Part shown: positions 1 to 10,332 of the stretch, piece by piece
How positions within the stretch are numbered: position 1 is the first letter of the stretch
How the letters are laid out: every line of letters starts with the position of its first letter
Assembly (NCBI RefSeq): GCF_900157385.1
Contig: NZ_LT717699.1
Span: 230,524-294,523 of the forward strand
DNA length: 64,000 nucleotides
Origin: Mycobacterium terramassiliense
GTDB taxonomy: Bacteria > Actinomycetota > Actinomycetes > Mycobacteriales > Mycobacteriaceae
Direction: 5' to 3'
Notes under the pieces: model-generated
What the model saw: the letters and a program-made list of their open reading frames with translations, nothing else
Database searches by the model: none
Told to the model about the DNA's origin: nothing
Translations under genes and position numbers: made by a program

Positions 1-210
1 CCGTTGCCGTGCGGCAACCGCACGCCGCCGACGACCGGCGCCTGCATGTTCTCGTACTCGGCGCGTTTTGCCCGCTTGGACTTGCGGCCGCGCCGCGGCG
101 CACCGCCGGGACGGCCGAACGCGCCGGCGGCGCCGCCGCGCTGGCCGGGACGACCACCACCGCCGCCACCGCCGCCACCGGGACGGCCGCGGAAACCGCC
201 GGCACCGCCG
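1..210. repeat. Left arm of 210-bp inverted repeat (reverse complement of 285-494)
   Basis: Base i pairs with base 495-i. I compared bases 1-60 in part and 121-210 in full and found one mismatch (base 202 against 293). Complementarity stops beyond about 210. The arm lies exactly on the window edge, so it may continue outside. Because it replaces the expected IF-2 coding sequence, a fold-back or chimeric assembly join is the likeliest cause. Confidence 0.93.
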
Positions 211-2279
211 GGCGGCCCCGGCGGCCGCTCCGACGGTGGCGGCGGCAACTACCGCGGCGGCGGCAGCGGAGTCGGCGCCCCGCCCGGCGGTGGCGGCGGT
301 TTCCGCGGCCGTCCCGGTGGCGGCGGTGGCGGCGGTGGTGGTCGTCCCGGCCAGCGCGGCGGCGCCGCCGGCGCGTTCGGCCGTCCCGGCGGTGCGCCGC
401 GGCGCGGCCGCAAGTCCAAGCGGGCAAAACGCGCCGAGTACGAGAACATGCAGGCGCCGGTCGTCGGCGGCGTGCGGTTGCCGCACGGCAACGGCGAGAC
501 GATCCGGCTGGCCCGCGGCGCGTCGCTGAGCGACTTCGCCGAGAAGATCGACGCCAACCCGGCCTCGCTGGTGCAGGCGCTGTTCAACCTCGGCGAGATG
601 GTGACGGCCACGCAATCGGTCGGCGACGAGACGCTCGAGCTGCTCGGCAGCGAGATGAACTACGTCGTGCAGGTCGTCAGCCCGGAGGACGAGGACCGCG
701 AGCTGCTGGAATCCTTCGACCTGACCTACGGCGAGGACGAGGGCGGCGAGGAGCACCTGCAGACCCGTCCGCCGGTGGTGACCGTCATGGGTCACGTCGA
801 CCACGGTAAAACGCGGCTGCTGGACACCATCCGCAAGGCCAGCGTCCGCGAGGGTGAGGCCGGCGGCATCACGCAGCACATCGGCGCCTACCAGGTCTCC
901 GTCGACCTCGACGGCACCGAACGGCCGATCACCTTCATCGACACCCCGGGTCACGAGGCGTTCACCGCCATGCGTGCCCGCGGTGCGAAGGCCACCGACA
1001 TCGCCATCCTGGTGGTGGCCGCCGACGACGGCGTCATGCCGCAGACGGTGGAGGCCATCAACCACGCGCAGGCGGCCGACGTGCCGATCGTCGTGGCGGT
1101 CAACAAGATCGACAAGGAGGGCGCCGACCCGGCAAAGATCCGCGGTCAGCTCACCGAGTTCGGGCTTGTCGCCGAGGATTTCGGTGGCGACACGATGTTC
1201 GTGGACATCTCCGCCAAGGAGGGCACCAACATCGAGGCCCTCGAGGAGGCGGTGCTGTTGACCGCCGACGCCGCGCTGGACCTGCGGGCCAACCCCGACA
1301 TGGAGGCCCAGGGTGTGGCGATCGAGGCGCACCTGGACCGCGGCCGCGGGCCGGTCGCCACGGTCCTGATCCAACGCGGCACGCTGCGCGTCGGTGACTC
1401 GGTGGTCGCCGGCGACGCCTACGGTCGCGTCCGGCGCATGGTCGACGAGCATGGCGAGGACGTCGAGGAGGCGTTGCCGTCGCGGCCGGTGCAGGTCATC
1501 GGGTTCACGTCGGTGCCCGGCGCCGGTGACAACTTCCTGGTGGTCGACGAGGACCGCATCGCGCGGCAGATCGCCGACCGGCGCAGCGCCCGCAAGCGCA
1601 ACGCCCTGGCGGCACGCAGCCGCAAGCGGATCAGCCTGGAGGACCTGGACTCGGCGCTGAAGGAAACCAGCCAGCTGAACCTGATCCTGAAGGGCGACAA
1701 CGCCGGTACGGTCGAGGCGCTGGAGGAGGCCCTGATGGGCATCCAGGTCGACGACGAGGTGGCGCTGCGCGTCATCGACCGCGGCGTCGGTGGCATCACC
1801 GAGACCAACGTCAACCTGGCGTCGGCCTCGGACGCGATCATCATCGGCTTCAACGTGCGCGCGGAGGGCAAGGCGACCGAGCTGGCCAACCGCGAGGGCG
1901 TCGAGATCCGCTATTACTCGGTGATCTACCAGGCGATCGACGAGATCGAAAAGGCCCTGCGCGGCATGCTCAAGCCGATCTACGAGGAGAACGAGCTGGG
2001 GCGCGCCGAGATCCGGGCGATCTTCCGGTCCTCGAAGGTCGGCATCATCGCCGGCTGCATGATCAGCTCCGGTGTGGTGCGCCGCAACGCGAAGGCCCGG
2101 CTGCTGCGGGACAACATCGTGGTGGCCGACAACCTGTCGATCACCTCGCTGCGCCGGGAGAAGGACGATGTCACCGAGGTCCGCGAGGGCTTCGAATGCG
2201 GTATGACGCTGGGCTACTCCGACATCAAGGAAGGCGACATCATCGAGTCCTACGAGCTGGTCCAGAAGGAGCGCGCCTA

Positions 2280-2280
<1 letters not shown>
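1..2280 (+). CDS. infB: Translation initiation factor IF-2 (5' partial, N-terminus corrupted)
   Basis: IF-2 is the GTPase that places fMet-tRNA on the 30S subunit and promotes 50S joining. The frame is open at the left edge, so the true start lies outside. The G domain is clear: GHVDHGKT near base 790, DTPGHEA near 945 and NKID near 1100, followed by the beta-barrel and C-terminal IF2 domains to the TAA. The Gly-rich linker and [12 protein letters not shown] segment (about 270-430) are typical of mycobacterial IF-2. The first 65-70 codons are not IF-2-like (Pro-rich, [16 protein letters not shown]). They are the antisense of bases 285-494 because of an inverted duplication, so genuine coding probably begins near base 205-215. 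rbfA follows with an overlapping TAATG. Confidence 0.97.
285..494. repeat. Right arm of 210-bp inverted repeat (genuine infB sequence)
   Basis: This arm encodes normal IF-2 residues (RGRPGG through VRLPHGNG), so it is the original copy. The spacer between the arms is about 74 bp (211-284). Confidence 0.93.
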
Positions 2281-3897
<1,617 letters not shown>

Positions 3898-3902
3898 TCG
3901 AG

Positions 3903-4469
3903 CTAGAACGCCCAGCTTCCCGACGGGTCCAGCACGAAGCCGTGGTCCCCGCTGGTGGTGTCCAGGCAGGCGACGACGTTGTCAGCCCCCACCGCGCACG
4001 TCACGTTGAGGTACGACAGCTTCTGGCCGGGGCCCAGCGCCTTGACTCCCGACGGCAGCGGCGGCGGGTTGCCCCCGCACCCGCCGTAGGTCATGCGGCT
4101 CAATTCGTAGCCGGGTCCCTTGAAATTCACCGCACCCACGACGCAATCGCCGGGCCTCGGGTGGCCTCCGCCGGGGAACAGGACGTCGTCCATGCCGGGG
4201 ATGTCGCCGCTGCACTTGATGTCCTGTGACGGTTGCGGCACGGGCGCCGGCCCGCCGTAGAAGTCGCAGACCAGGGTCGGCGTGGCCGCAAAACTGATGC
4301 GGGGCCCGCCGCCCTGGGGCGGCGTCGTGGCGTAGCCGTCCACGGGGACGGCGGTGAACTTGTTCAGGTCGGGAAATCCCGGCGGGGGCAGCGCCGCGGC
4401 CCGCGGTGCCGGCGCCAATGCGAACGCCGCCAGGGTCAGGCCGCCGAGGGCCAGCAGGGTGCCGCGCAT
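3903..4469 (-). CDS. Secreted Cys-rich protein of unknown function
   Basis: I do not recognise this family. The 188-aa product starts with a Sec-type signal peptide (MRGTLLALGGLTLAAFALAP, Ala-rich cleavage region near residue 25). The mature part has six Cys (in CDFYGG, IKCSG, GDCVV, GGCGG, VTCAV, VACLD), consistent with three disulfides in an exported protein. It lies 9 bp after echA16 on the same strand. Its Shine-Dalgarno AGGAGG overlaps the echA16 stop (TTAGGAGG), so the two are probably co-transcribed. Confidence 0.8.
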   Translation of the reverse strand: MRGTLLALGGLTLAAFALAPAPRAAALPPPGFPDLNKFTAVPVDGYATTPPQGGGPRISFAATPTLVCDFYGGPAPVPQPSQDIKCSGDIPGMDDVLFPGGGHPRPGDCVVGAVNFKGPGYELSRMTYGGCGGNPPPLPSGVKALGPGQKLSYLNVTCAVGADNVVACLDTTSGDHGFVLDPSGSWAF

Positions 4470-4478
4470 CGCGTCCTC

Positions 4479-5228
4479 CTAACGCACCTGGGCCCGGCCG
4501 CGTTGCAGGACGGCGTCGCGGTTGGCGGCGATGTCGTCGCCGCTGGTCCGGAACTGCCTGGCCGCCATCGCCTCCATCCACAGCCCGGCGCTGGTCTGCG
4601 CGTCGTCGATCCGGTGATAGGACGCCAGCAAGGCCCGGACCGCGTGCTGGTTGTTGCCGACGATCGAGGCCGCCACCTGGCGGGCCGCGGGCATCAGCCG
4701 GTCGTGGGGCACCACCTCGGTCACCAGGCCGGCGCGCAGCGCGTCGCCGGCGGACAGGTAGTCGCCGGTGAGGCTCATGCGCCGGGCCAGGCCGATGCCC
4801 ACCTTCTGCGGCAACCGCACGCTGAGCCCCCAGGTGGGCAGGAGCCCCACCCGGGCGTGCGTGTCGGCGAACCGGGCCTGTTCGGAGGCGATCAGGACGT
4901 CGCAGTACAGCGCCAGCTCCAGCCCGCCCGTGACCGCGGCGCCGTTGATCGCGCCGATCACCGGCTTGGTCAACGGCGGCCAGCGCGGGGAGATGTCCGG
5001 GAGTGCGGACTCGCTGCCCAGCTCCTTGAGGTCCAGACCCGCGCAGAACACCGGGTCGGCGCCGGTGACGATGACGACGTCGACGCCGTCGTCGGTCTCG
5101 GCGTCGGCGAGGGCACCGAAAAACCGGTCCCGCAGCGCCGACGACAGCGCGTTGCGCGCCTGGGGCCGGTTGAGGGTCAGGGTGCGCACCCGCTCGTCGG
5201 TCTCGATCAGCAGGATGTCGTCGGTCAT
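4479..5228 (-). CDS. echA16: Enoyl-CoA hydratase/isomerase family protein
   Basis: This is a crotonase-fold protein of 249 aa, expected to act on acyl-CoA thioesters. The oxyanion-hole segments are CAGLDLKEL and NGAAVTGGLELAL. The Glu in GGLEL corresponds to the first catalytic Glu of rat hydratase. The position of the second catalytic Glu reads FADTHARVGLLP (Ala instead of Glu), so simple hydration may be weak or absent. The orthologue in M. tuberculosis is Rv2831c, also downstream of infB. The ATG start sits 45 bp from the divergent DUF2277 gene. Confidence 0.88.
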   Translation of the reverse strand: MTDDILLIETDERVRTLTLNRPQARNALSSALRDRFFGALADAETDDGVDVVIVTGADPVFCAGLDLKELGSESALPDISPRWPPLTKPVIGAINGAAVTGGLELALYCDVLIASEQARFADTHARVGLLPTWGLSVRLPQKVGIGLARRMSLTGDYLSAGDALRAGLVTEVVPHDRLMPAARQVAASIVGNNQHAVRALLASYHRIDDAQTSAGLWMEAMAARQFRTSGDDIAANRDAVLQRGRAQVR

Positions 5229-5273
5229 GTGTTCACCGTAGAGGGTGCCGAGCGGCGTTTATCGTTGAGTCTC

Positions 5274-5543
5274 ATGTGCCGGAACATCACAGAACTGCGC
5301 GGATTGCAGCCGGCGGCCACGCCGGAGGAGATCGCCGCGGCCGCGCGCCAGTACGTGCGCAAGGTCAGCGGCATCACCCGCCCGTCGGCCGCGAACGCCG
5401 AACCGTTCGAGGCGGCGGTCGCCGAGGTCACCGCGACGACGACGCGCTTGCTGGCGGCCCTGCCGCCGCGGCGCCAGCCCCCCAAGGCGGTCCCGCCGTT
5501 GCGCCGGCCCGAGGTCATGGCCCGCCTCGCCGACGCGAAATGA
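5274..5543 (+). CDS. DUF2277 family protein
   Basis: A small protein of 89 aa starting MCRNITELRGLQPAATPEE, the typical beginning of DUF2277 proteins (MCRNI..L). The function is unknown. The body is helical with basic and Pro-rich C-terminal residues (PPRRQPPKAVPPLRRP). The stop overlaps the ATG of the next gene (ATGA), so the two are translationally coupled. Confidence 0.82.
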   Translation: MCRNITELRGLQPAATPEEIAAAARQYVRKVSGITRPSAANAEPFEAAVAEVTATTTRLLAALPPRRQPPKAVPPLRRPEVMARLADAK

Positions 5544-6109
5544 CGCTCACCGCGACCATGCCCGCGCTCAAGGAGTGGAGCGCGGTGGTGCACGCGCTGC
5601 TCGACGGTCGGCAGCGCGTGCTGCTGCGCAAGGGCGGCATCGGCGAGAAGCGCTTCGAGTTGGCGGCCCGGGAGTTCCTGCTGTTCCCGACGGTCGCGCA
5701 CAGCCACGCTCGGCGGGTCCGGCCCGAGCACCGCGACCTGCTGGACGCCGGCGCCGGCGACAGCACCGACGAGCGGCTGGTGGTCCGGGCCGCCGCGAAA
5801 GTGGTTGCGGCGCAAGAGGTCAACCGACCGGATGGCCTCCCGGCCCTGGAGGACCTGCACATCTGGACCGCCGCGTCGGTGCGTGAGGACCGGCTCGACT
5901 TCCGGCCCAAGCACAAGCTGGCCGTGCTCGTGGTGTCGGTGATTCCGTTGGCCGAGCCGCTGCGGATCACGCGGGCCCCGGAGTACGCGGGCTGCACCAG
6001 CTGGGTGCAGCTCCCGCTGACCCCGGCCGATGTGCGGCTGGCCGCGCCGCTCTGCGACGAGTCCGCGCTAGACGGGGTTGCCCGCCGGGTCCGCGACGCG
6101 GTCGGCTAG
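5540..6109 (+). CDS. DUF1802 family protein
   Basis: A protein of 189 aa, coupled by ATGA to the DUF2277 gene. The N-terminal half has LLRKGGIGEKRF and REFLLFPTVAHSH, features of DUF1802 proteins, which are often found beside DUF2277. No transmembrane segment or signal is seen. The biochemical role is unknown. The TAG stop is the first element of the 54-bp tandem repeat that follows. Confidence 0.75.
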   Translation: MTLTATMPALKEWSAVVHALLDGRQRVLLRKGGIGEKRFELAAREFLLFPTVAHSHARRVRPEHRDLLDAGAGDSTDERLVVRAAAKVVAAQEVNRPDGLPALEDLHIWTAASVREDRLDFRPKHKLAVLVVSVIPLAEPLRITRAPEYAGCTSWVQLPLTPADVRLAAPLCDESALDGVARRVRDAVG

Positions 6110-6238
6110 CGGCGATCGCGAGCGCGGCGGAGCCGGGCGCTGCGGGTCGCCGCCATCAGACAGCGGCGATCGCGAGTGCGGCGCAGCCGGGCGCTGCGGG
6201 TCGCCGCCATCAGACAGCGGCCAGCGCGGCGAAGCCGA
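6108..6238. repeat. 54-bp tandem repeat, two full copies plus a partial third
   Basis: AGCGGCGATCGCGAG begins at 6108 and 6162, and a degenerate third copy starts at 6216, an exact 54-bp period. The first copy uses the stop codon (TAG) of the upstream gene. Each unit contains the palindrome GCGATCGC and the phrase GGAGCCGGGCGCTGCGGGTC (GCAGCC in copy 2). Related sequence occurs at 43972-44020 in reverse orientation and as a short piece at 53249-53266, so this is a dispersed family. Copy number and lack of unique spacers exclude a CRISPR. Confidence 0.92.
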
Positions 6239-6243
6239 TCGGC

Positions 6244-7923
6244 TCACGGATCGCTGGGTCCGACGGGCAGCAGCAGCCGGGAGCGGCCGTAGTGCACGGC
6301 GTGGGTGGTCGGCATCGACTGCCGCGCCGTCAACAAGGGTTCGTCGGTGCCGAGGTTGCGCGCATAGCGCGGGAACCAGCTGCCCGCGATCAGCACCCGG
6401 ATGCGCGAACCCGCGCGGAACCGGTGGGCGATTCCGTCCAGTTCGATCCGGACGGTCTTCGTCTTGCCGCTCAACCGCCGGTAGCCGTCGCTGACGTTGC
6501 GGGACCGGCCCTTGACGTCGACCTCGCTCACCCGGACGAACAGGTCGACATGGGGATTGTCGGAGCTGTGCGCCAGCTCGACCACCGGGTTGCCGTAGAC
6601 GTACAGGTCGTGGGTGAGCGTGAAGCTGGTGAAGGCGAGCACGTCGTCGCGCAGGGCGAGGTGGCTGTCGTCGCGGTAGCCGGCGTCCGCGGCCAGCATT
6701 GGGCCGCCGGTGGTCGGCGTCGGGTCGGCGGGGTCGTAGCGAAACGTCGCCGGGGCCGGCCGCTTGAGGTTCGTCGGCGCGGTCTCGCCCAGGTGCCCGC
6801 CCGGCCGCAGATACAGCGCCCGTTCGGCGGTGGCCGGTGGCCAATCGGGCAGGTGGCGCCAGGCTTGACCCCCGTCCGAGCCGGTGACGTACGCACGGAC
6901 CCTGCTGGGCCGGCGCAGGGGCGAGCCGGCCAGGTGGGCGTCCAGCCAGTCCAGCGTTTCCCGCGCGCTGATGGGCAACGCCTTGCCGATCAGCTGGGTG
7001 TGGGTCCACGGCCCCACGGTGAGCGCGACGTCGACGCCCCGGTCGCGCAGCCGCGCATACTGCTGCAGGGTCTGCCGCACGAAAATGTCCTGCCAGCCGC
7101 CGATGAGCAGCACCGGCACCCGCGTCCGGTCCAGCGCCTCGCGGCATCGCAGCGCGTCCCAGAACGCGTCGTCGCAATCGCTGTTCTCCACCCACGATTC
7201 GAACCACGGTGCACCCGAGCCGAGCAGCGCTCGGGCCGCGGTACCCAGCGGCAGCGCACCGGCCGCCTCGGCCACCTTGCGCCGGGCGTGCAACTGGCGC
7301 AGCGCCAGCCGGATGCGCGCCGGGTCCTCCTGGTGGGAAACGAGGTCGCTCCAGCCCAGGAAGTCGTTGATGGCGAACGCGCCGGTGCCCCAGACGGAGG
7401 CGTTGAAATCGTGCGGGCCCGCGGTGATGACGGCCGCGGCCAGCTCCGGCGGTGGATCCTGCTGCAGCGCCCACTGGGTGAAGCCCAGATACGACACCCC
7501 GACGGTGGCGAATCGACCGGTGAACCACGGCTGCTCGCGCAGCCACGCGGCCGTGTCGGCGCCGTCGGCGGCCTCGTTGACCATCGGTTCGAAGTCCCCG
7601 CCCGACCCGAACGTGCCGCGCACGCTCTGCAGCACGACGTGGTAGCCGCGCGCGGCGTACAGCCTGGCGTAAGCCAGCGAAAACGGGAAGGCCCTGCCGT
7701 ACGGCGCGCGGACCAGCAAGGTACCGGCGGGGCTGGAGGTCGTGGGCGCGTAGTGGTCGGCCGCCAGGTGCACCCCGTCGCGCATCGGCACGTCGACGCG
7801 GTGGACGGTGTAATCGGTGGTCGCCCGCGGCAGGCCCAGCACGCGGCCCAGCGCGGCGTTGCCGGCACGGCTCAGCGTGCGTGGCGTGCGTCGCGCGGGG
7901 CGGGTGGAGGTCGTACTCACCAT
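6244..7923 (-). CDS. CocE/NonD family alpha/beta hydrolase (X-Pro dipeptidyl-peptidase-like)
   Basis: The 559-aa product belongs to the S15/CocE serine hydrolases, which cleave esters or X-Pro peptides. An N-terminal alpha/beta hydrolase domain contains the nucleophile motif GVSYLGFTQ. A later Asp/His half and a C-terminal jelly-roll domain (GSDGGQAWRHLPDWPP onward) complete the family architecture. The true substrate is unknown. I chose the ATG at 7923 because the longer open frame upstream reads antisense through the neighbouring lipoprotein gene. The M. tuberculosis counterpart is Rv2800. It shares a strand with the lipoprotein gene 23 bp upstream. Confidence 0.87.
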   Translation of the reverse strand: MVSTTSTRPARRTPRTLSRAGNAALGRVLGLPRATTDYTVHRVDVPMRDGVHLAADHYAPTTSSPAGTLLVRAPYGRAFPFSLAYARLYAARGYHVVLQSVRGTFGSGGDFEPMVNEAADGADTAAWLREQPWFTGRFATVGVSYLGFTQWALQQDPPPELAAAVITAGPHDFNASVWGTGAFAINDFLGWSDLVSHQEDPARIRLALRQLHARRKVAEAAGALPLGTAARALLGSGAPWFESWVENSDCDDAFWDALRCREALDRTRVPVLLIGGWQDIFVRQTLQQYARLRDRGVDVALTVGPWTHTQLIGKALPISARETLDWLDAHLAGSPLRRPSRVRAYVTGSDGGQAWRHLPDWPPATAERALYLRPGGHLGETAPTNLKRPAPATFRYDPADPTPTTGGPMLAADAGYRDDSHLALRDDVLAFTSFTLTHDLYVYGNPVVELAHSSDNPHVDLFVRVSEVDVKGRSRNVSDGYRRLSGKTKTVRIELDGIAHRFRAGSRIRVLIAGSWFPRYARNLGTDEPLLTARQSMPTTHAVHYGRSRLLLPVGPSDP

Positions 7924-7946
7924 CCCCAGGCTAGGTTCTTGCCGGC

Positions 7947-8522
7947 TCAGAACTTGTAATACGGCGCGAGGTCGTTGGCGCGCTGCAGATTGGTGGACAT
8001 GCAGTCCACCTCCGGGTTGGAGTAGACCGTCGAGAAGTACAGCGCCTGCTGCAGCACACCATAGCTGGTCTTGAACGCCACCATGCACGAGAAGAACCAG
8101 AAGCTGTTGTGATAGGTCGGCTTCATCACCCAGTACTGCGCGGCCCGGTGACCGGCGATCGTGGTTTCGACGGCGTCGGGGGGCAGGGACACGTCGTAGG
8201 TCCGCCAGATGATGGGCTCGACGGCCATCTGGTAGTTGCCGGCGTCGAAATGGCAGCGCAGCCCGTCCTCGTGTTCCGGAGGCGTGAACGCCAGGCCGAG
8301 CCGCTGCAGGACGTCGAACGGGATGTCCTCGCACGCGTCGAAGGGACGCGGGTCGGTCGTCGCCACGATGGGGCTCTTCATGGTGGTCTCCATCGGCGCG
8401 GCGGTCGACCGCAGCTCGACGGGCCCACCCCCGCTCGGCCCCGCCGGCGCGGCCTGACAGCCCACCGCCACCGCCGTGGCCAGCGCGCCCAGCGCTGAGA
8501 TCAGACGCAGATTGGCGAACAC
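7947..8522 (-). CDS. Probable secreted lipoprotein, DUF3558-like (Rv2799 position)
   Basis: A 191-aa protein with an N-terminal hydrophobic segment ending AVAVGC, a lipobox-like site (Ala instead of Leu/Val at -3). A Thr/Pro/Ser-rich linker follows, then a domain with paired Cys (DACEDIPFDV, LRCHFDAG, FSCMVAF, EVDCMS) resembling DUF3558 lipoproteins. Two consecutive GTG codons precede TTC. AGGAG lies 5 nt before the second, so 8522 is preferred over 8525. Function is unknown; a cell-envelope location is inferred. Confidence 0.75.
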   Translation of the reverse strand: MFANLRLISALGALATAVAVGCQAAPAGPSGGGPVELRSTAAPMETTMKSPIVATTDPRPFDACEDIPFDVLQRLGLAFTPPEHEDGLRCHFDAGNYQMAVEPIIWRTYDVSLPPDAVETTIAGHRAAQYWVMKPTYHNSFWFFSCMVAFKTSYGVLQQALYFSTVYSNPEVDCMSTNLQRANDLAPYYKF

Positions 8523-8683
8523 CACATCTCCTACCCCCACCCGGTCACGCCTCGGCCGTCCTTGCCGGGAGTGTACAAGTCGGGTGGGCGGCGTCACAGT
8601 GAAAAGAGAACACGTTCTAATCCGGCAGGCAAGGGCCCGGCGCAAAACCGGCTCGGCAGAGCGAGTCGTTAGGCTGGTTAGTC

Positions 8684-9649
8684 GTGGTGACACCGGAATC
8701 GACGAACGGGGCGCAGCCGACGCTGTGGGCGGTCTCCGACCTGCACACCGGCCACCTCGGCAACAAGCCGGTAACCGAAGCGCTGTATCCATCCTCGCCG
8801 GAGGACTGGCTGATAGTCGCCGGCGACGTCGCCGAACGCACCGACGAGATCCGTTGGGCCCTTGACCTGCTGCGGCGTCGCTTCGCCAAGGTGATTTGGG
8901 TGCCCGGCAACCACGAGCTGTGGACCACCAGCCGCGACCCGATGCAGGTCTTCGGCAAGGCCCGCTACGACTACCTGGTCGACATTTGCGACGAGCTCGG
9001 CGTCATCTCCCCGGAGCACCCCTACCCGGTGTGGACCGAACGCGGCGGCCCGGCCACGATCGTGCCGATGTTCCTGCTGTACGACTACACCTTCTTGCCG
9101 GCGGGCGCGACGAGCAAAGCCGAGGGCCTGGCCATCGCGCGGGAGCGCAACGTGGTGGCCACCGACGAATTCCTGCTCTCCTCGGAGCCCTACGCCACCC
9201 GCGACGCCTGGTGTCGGGAACGGCTCGCCAGCACCCGGGCCCGCCTCGAGGAGCTCGACTGGATGACGCCGACGGTGCTGGTGAACCACTTCCCGCTGGT
9301 GCGGGACCCGTGCGACGCGCTGTTCTACCCCGAATTCTCGCTGTGGTGCGGAACCACCAAGACCGCCGACTGGCACACCCGCTACAACGCCGTCTGCTCG
9401 GTGTACGGGCACCTGCACATCCCGCGCACCACCTGGTACGACGACGTCCGCTTCGAGGAGGTGTCGGTCGGCTACCCGCGGGAGTGGCGACGCCGCAAGC
9501 CGTACAGCTGGTTGCGCCAGGTGCTACCGGACCCCCAGTACGCGCCCGGCTATCTCAACGACTTCGGCGGTCACTTCGTGATCACCCCGGAGATGCGCCG
9601 GCAGGCCGTGCAGTTCCGGGAACGAGTGCGGCAGCGGCAATCCCGATGA
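8684..9649 (+). CDS. Metallophosphoesterase (calcineurin-like), Rv2795c orthologue
   Basis: A 321-aa member of the binuclear metallophosphoesterase superfamily. Metal-site motifs are SDLHTGHLGN (D-x-H), GDVAERTDE (GD), WVPGNHELW (GNHE) and YGHLHIPRTTW (GHxH), in the canonical order. The start is GTG at 8684. The stop overlaps pptT by ATGA, an arrangement conserved in mycobacteria. Rv2795c (PptH) was reported to remove phosphopantetheine from carrier proteins, opposing PptT, so this pair may be a writer and eraser encoded together. Confidence 0.88.
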   Translation: MVTPESTNGAQPTLWAVSDLHTGHLGNKPVTEALYPSSPEDWLIVAGDVAERTDEIRWALDLLRRRFAKVIWVPGNHELWTTSRDPMQVFGKARYDYLVDICDELGVISPEHPYPVWTERGGPATIVPMFLLYDYTFLPAGATSKAEGLAIARERNVVATDEFLLSSEPYATRDAWCRERLASTRARLEELDWMTPTVLVNHFPLVRDPCDALFYPEFSLWCGTTKTADWHTRYNAVCSVYGHLHIPRTTWYDDVRFEEVSVGYPREWRRRKPYSWLRQVLPDPQYAPGYLNDFGGHFVITPEMRRQAVQFRERVRQRQSR

Positions 9650-10332
9650 CGTCCCGCATGCTCGTGTCGTCGGTGTTGCCCGGCACGGCGTCCGGCGACC
9701 TCGCGTATTCGGAGGTCTATTCCGACCCCCCGGGCCTGACGCCGTTGCCCGAAGAGGAGCCGCTGATCGCCAAGTCGGTTGCCAAGCGCCGCAACGAGTT
9801 CATCACCGTGCGGCACTGCGCCCGCGTCGCGATGGGCGAGCTCGGCGTGCCGCCGGTGCCGATCCTCAAGGGCGACAAGGGTGAACCCTGCTGGCCCGAC
9901 GGCGTGGTGGGCAGCCTCACTCACTGCGCCGGCTACCGCGGCGCGGTGGTGGGCCGCGCCGGGGCGGTGCGCTCGGTGGGCATCGACGCCGAACCGCACG
10001 ACGTGCTGCCCGACGGGGTGCTGGGCGCGATCGCGCTGGAGGAGGAGCGCCACGAGATCGGCGCGCTGCCCGAGGGGCTGCACTGGGACCGGATCCTGTT
10101 CTGCGCCAAGGAGGCGACGTACAAGGCCTGGTTCCCGCTGACCAAGCGGTGGCTGGGTTTCGAGGACGCCCACATCGTGTTCGACCTCGACCCGCCCGGC
10201 GGGCGAACCTCCGGGGTGTTCGTCTCCAAGATCCTGATCGACGGGGAGGCGCTGACGGGTCCGCCGCTGACGTCGCTGCGGGGCCGTTGGTCGGTCGAGC
10301 GCGGGCTGGTGCTCACCGCCATCGTGCTATGA
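9646..10332 (+). CDS. pptT: 4'-Phosphopantetheinyl transferase PptT
   Basis: PptT transfers phosphopantetheine from CoA to acyl and peptidyl carrier proteins of Pks, mycobactin and related synthases and is essential in M. tuberculosis. The product is 228 aa, a Sfp/EntD-type enzyme. The Mg-binding segment VGIDAEPH (about residue 112) and the [10 protein letters not shown] motif (about 153) are intact. The ATG overlaps the previous stop, and the TGA overlaps the truB start (ATGA), so three genes are read as a coupled set. Confidence 0.95.
   Translation: MTSRMLVSSVLPGTASGDLAYSEVYSDPPGLTPLPEEEPLIAKSVAKRRNEFITVRHCARVAMGELGVPPVPILKGDKGEPCWPDGVVGSLTHCAGYRGAVVGRAGAVRSVGIDAEPHDVLPDGVLGAIALEEERHEIGALPEGLHWDRILFCAKEATYKAWFPLTKRWLGFEDAHIVFDLDPPGGRTSGVFVSKILIDGEALTGPPLTSLRGRWSVERGLVLTAIVL

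Noticed and set aside
249..611. Minus-strand ORF of 120 aa with a Pro-rich end
   Set aside because: It is antisense to infB; its similarity to the window's first residues is simply the inverted repeat.
6108..6238. Possible CRISPR array (repeats of about 54 bp)
   Set aside because: The units are contiguous tandem copies with no unique spacers and no cas genes nearby.
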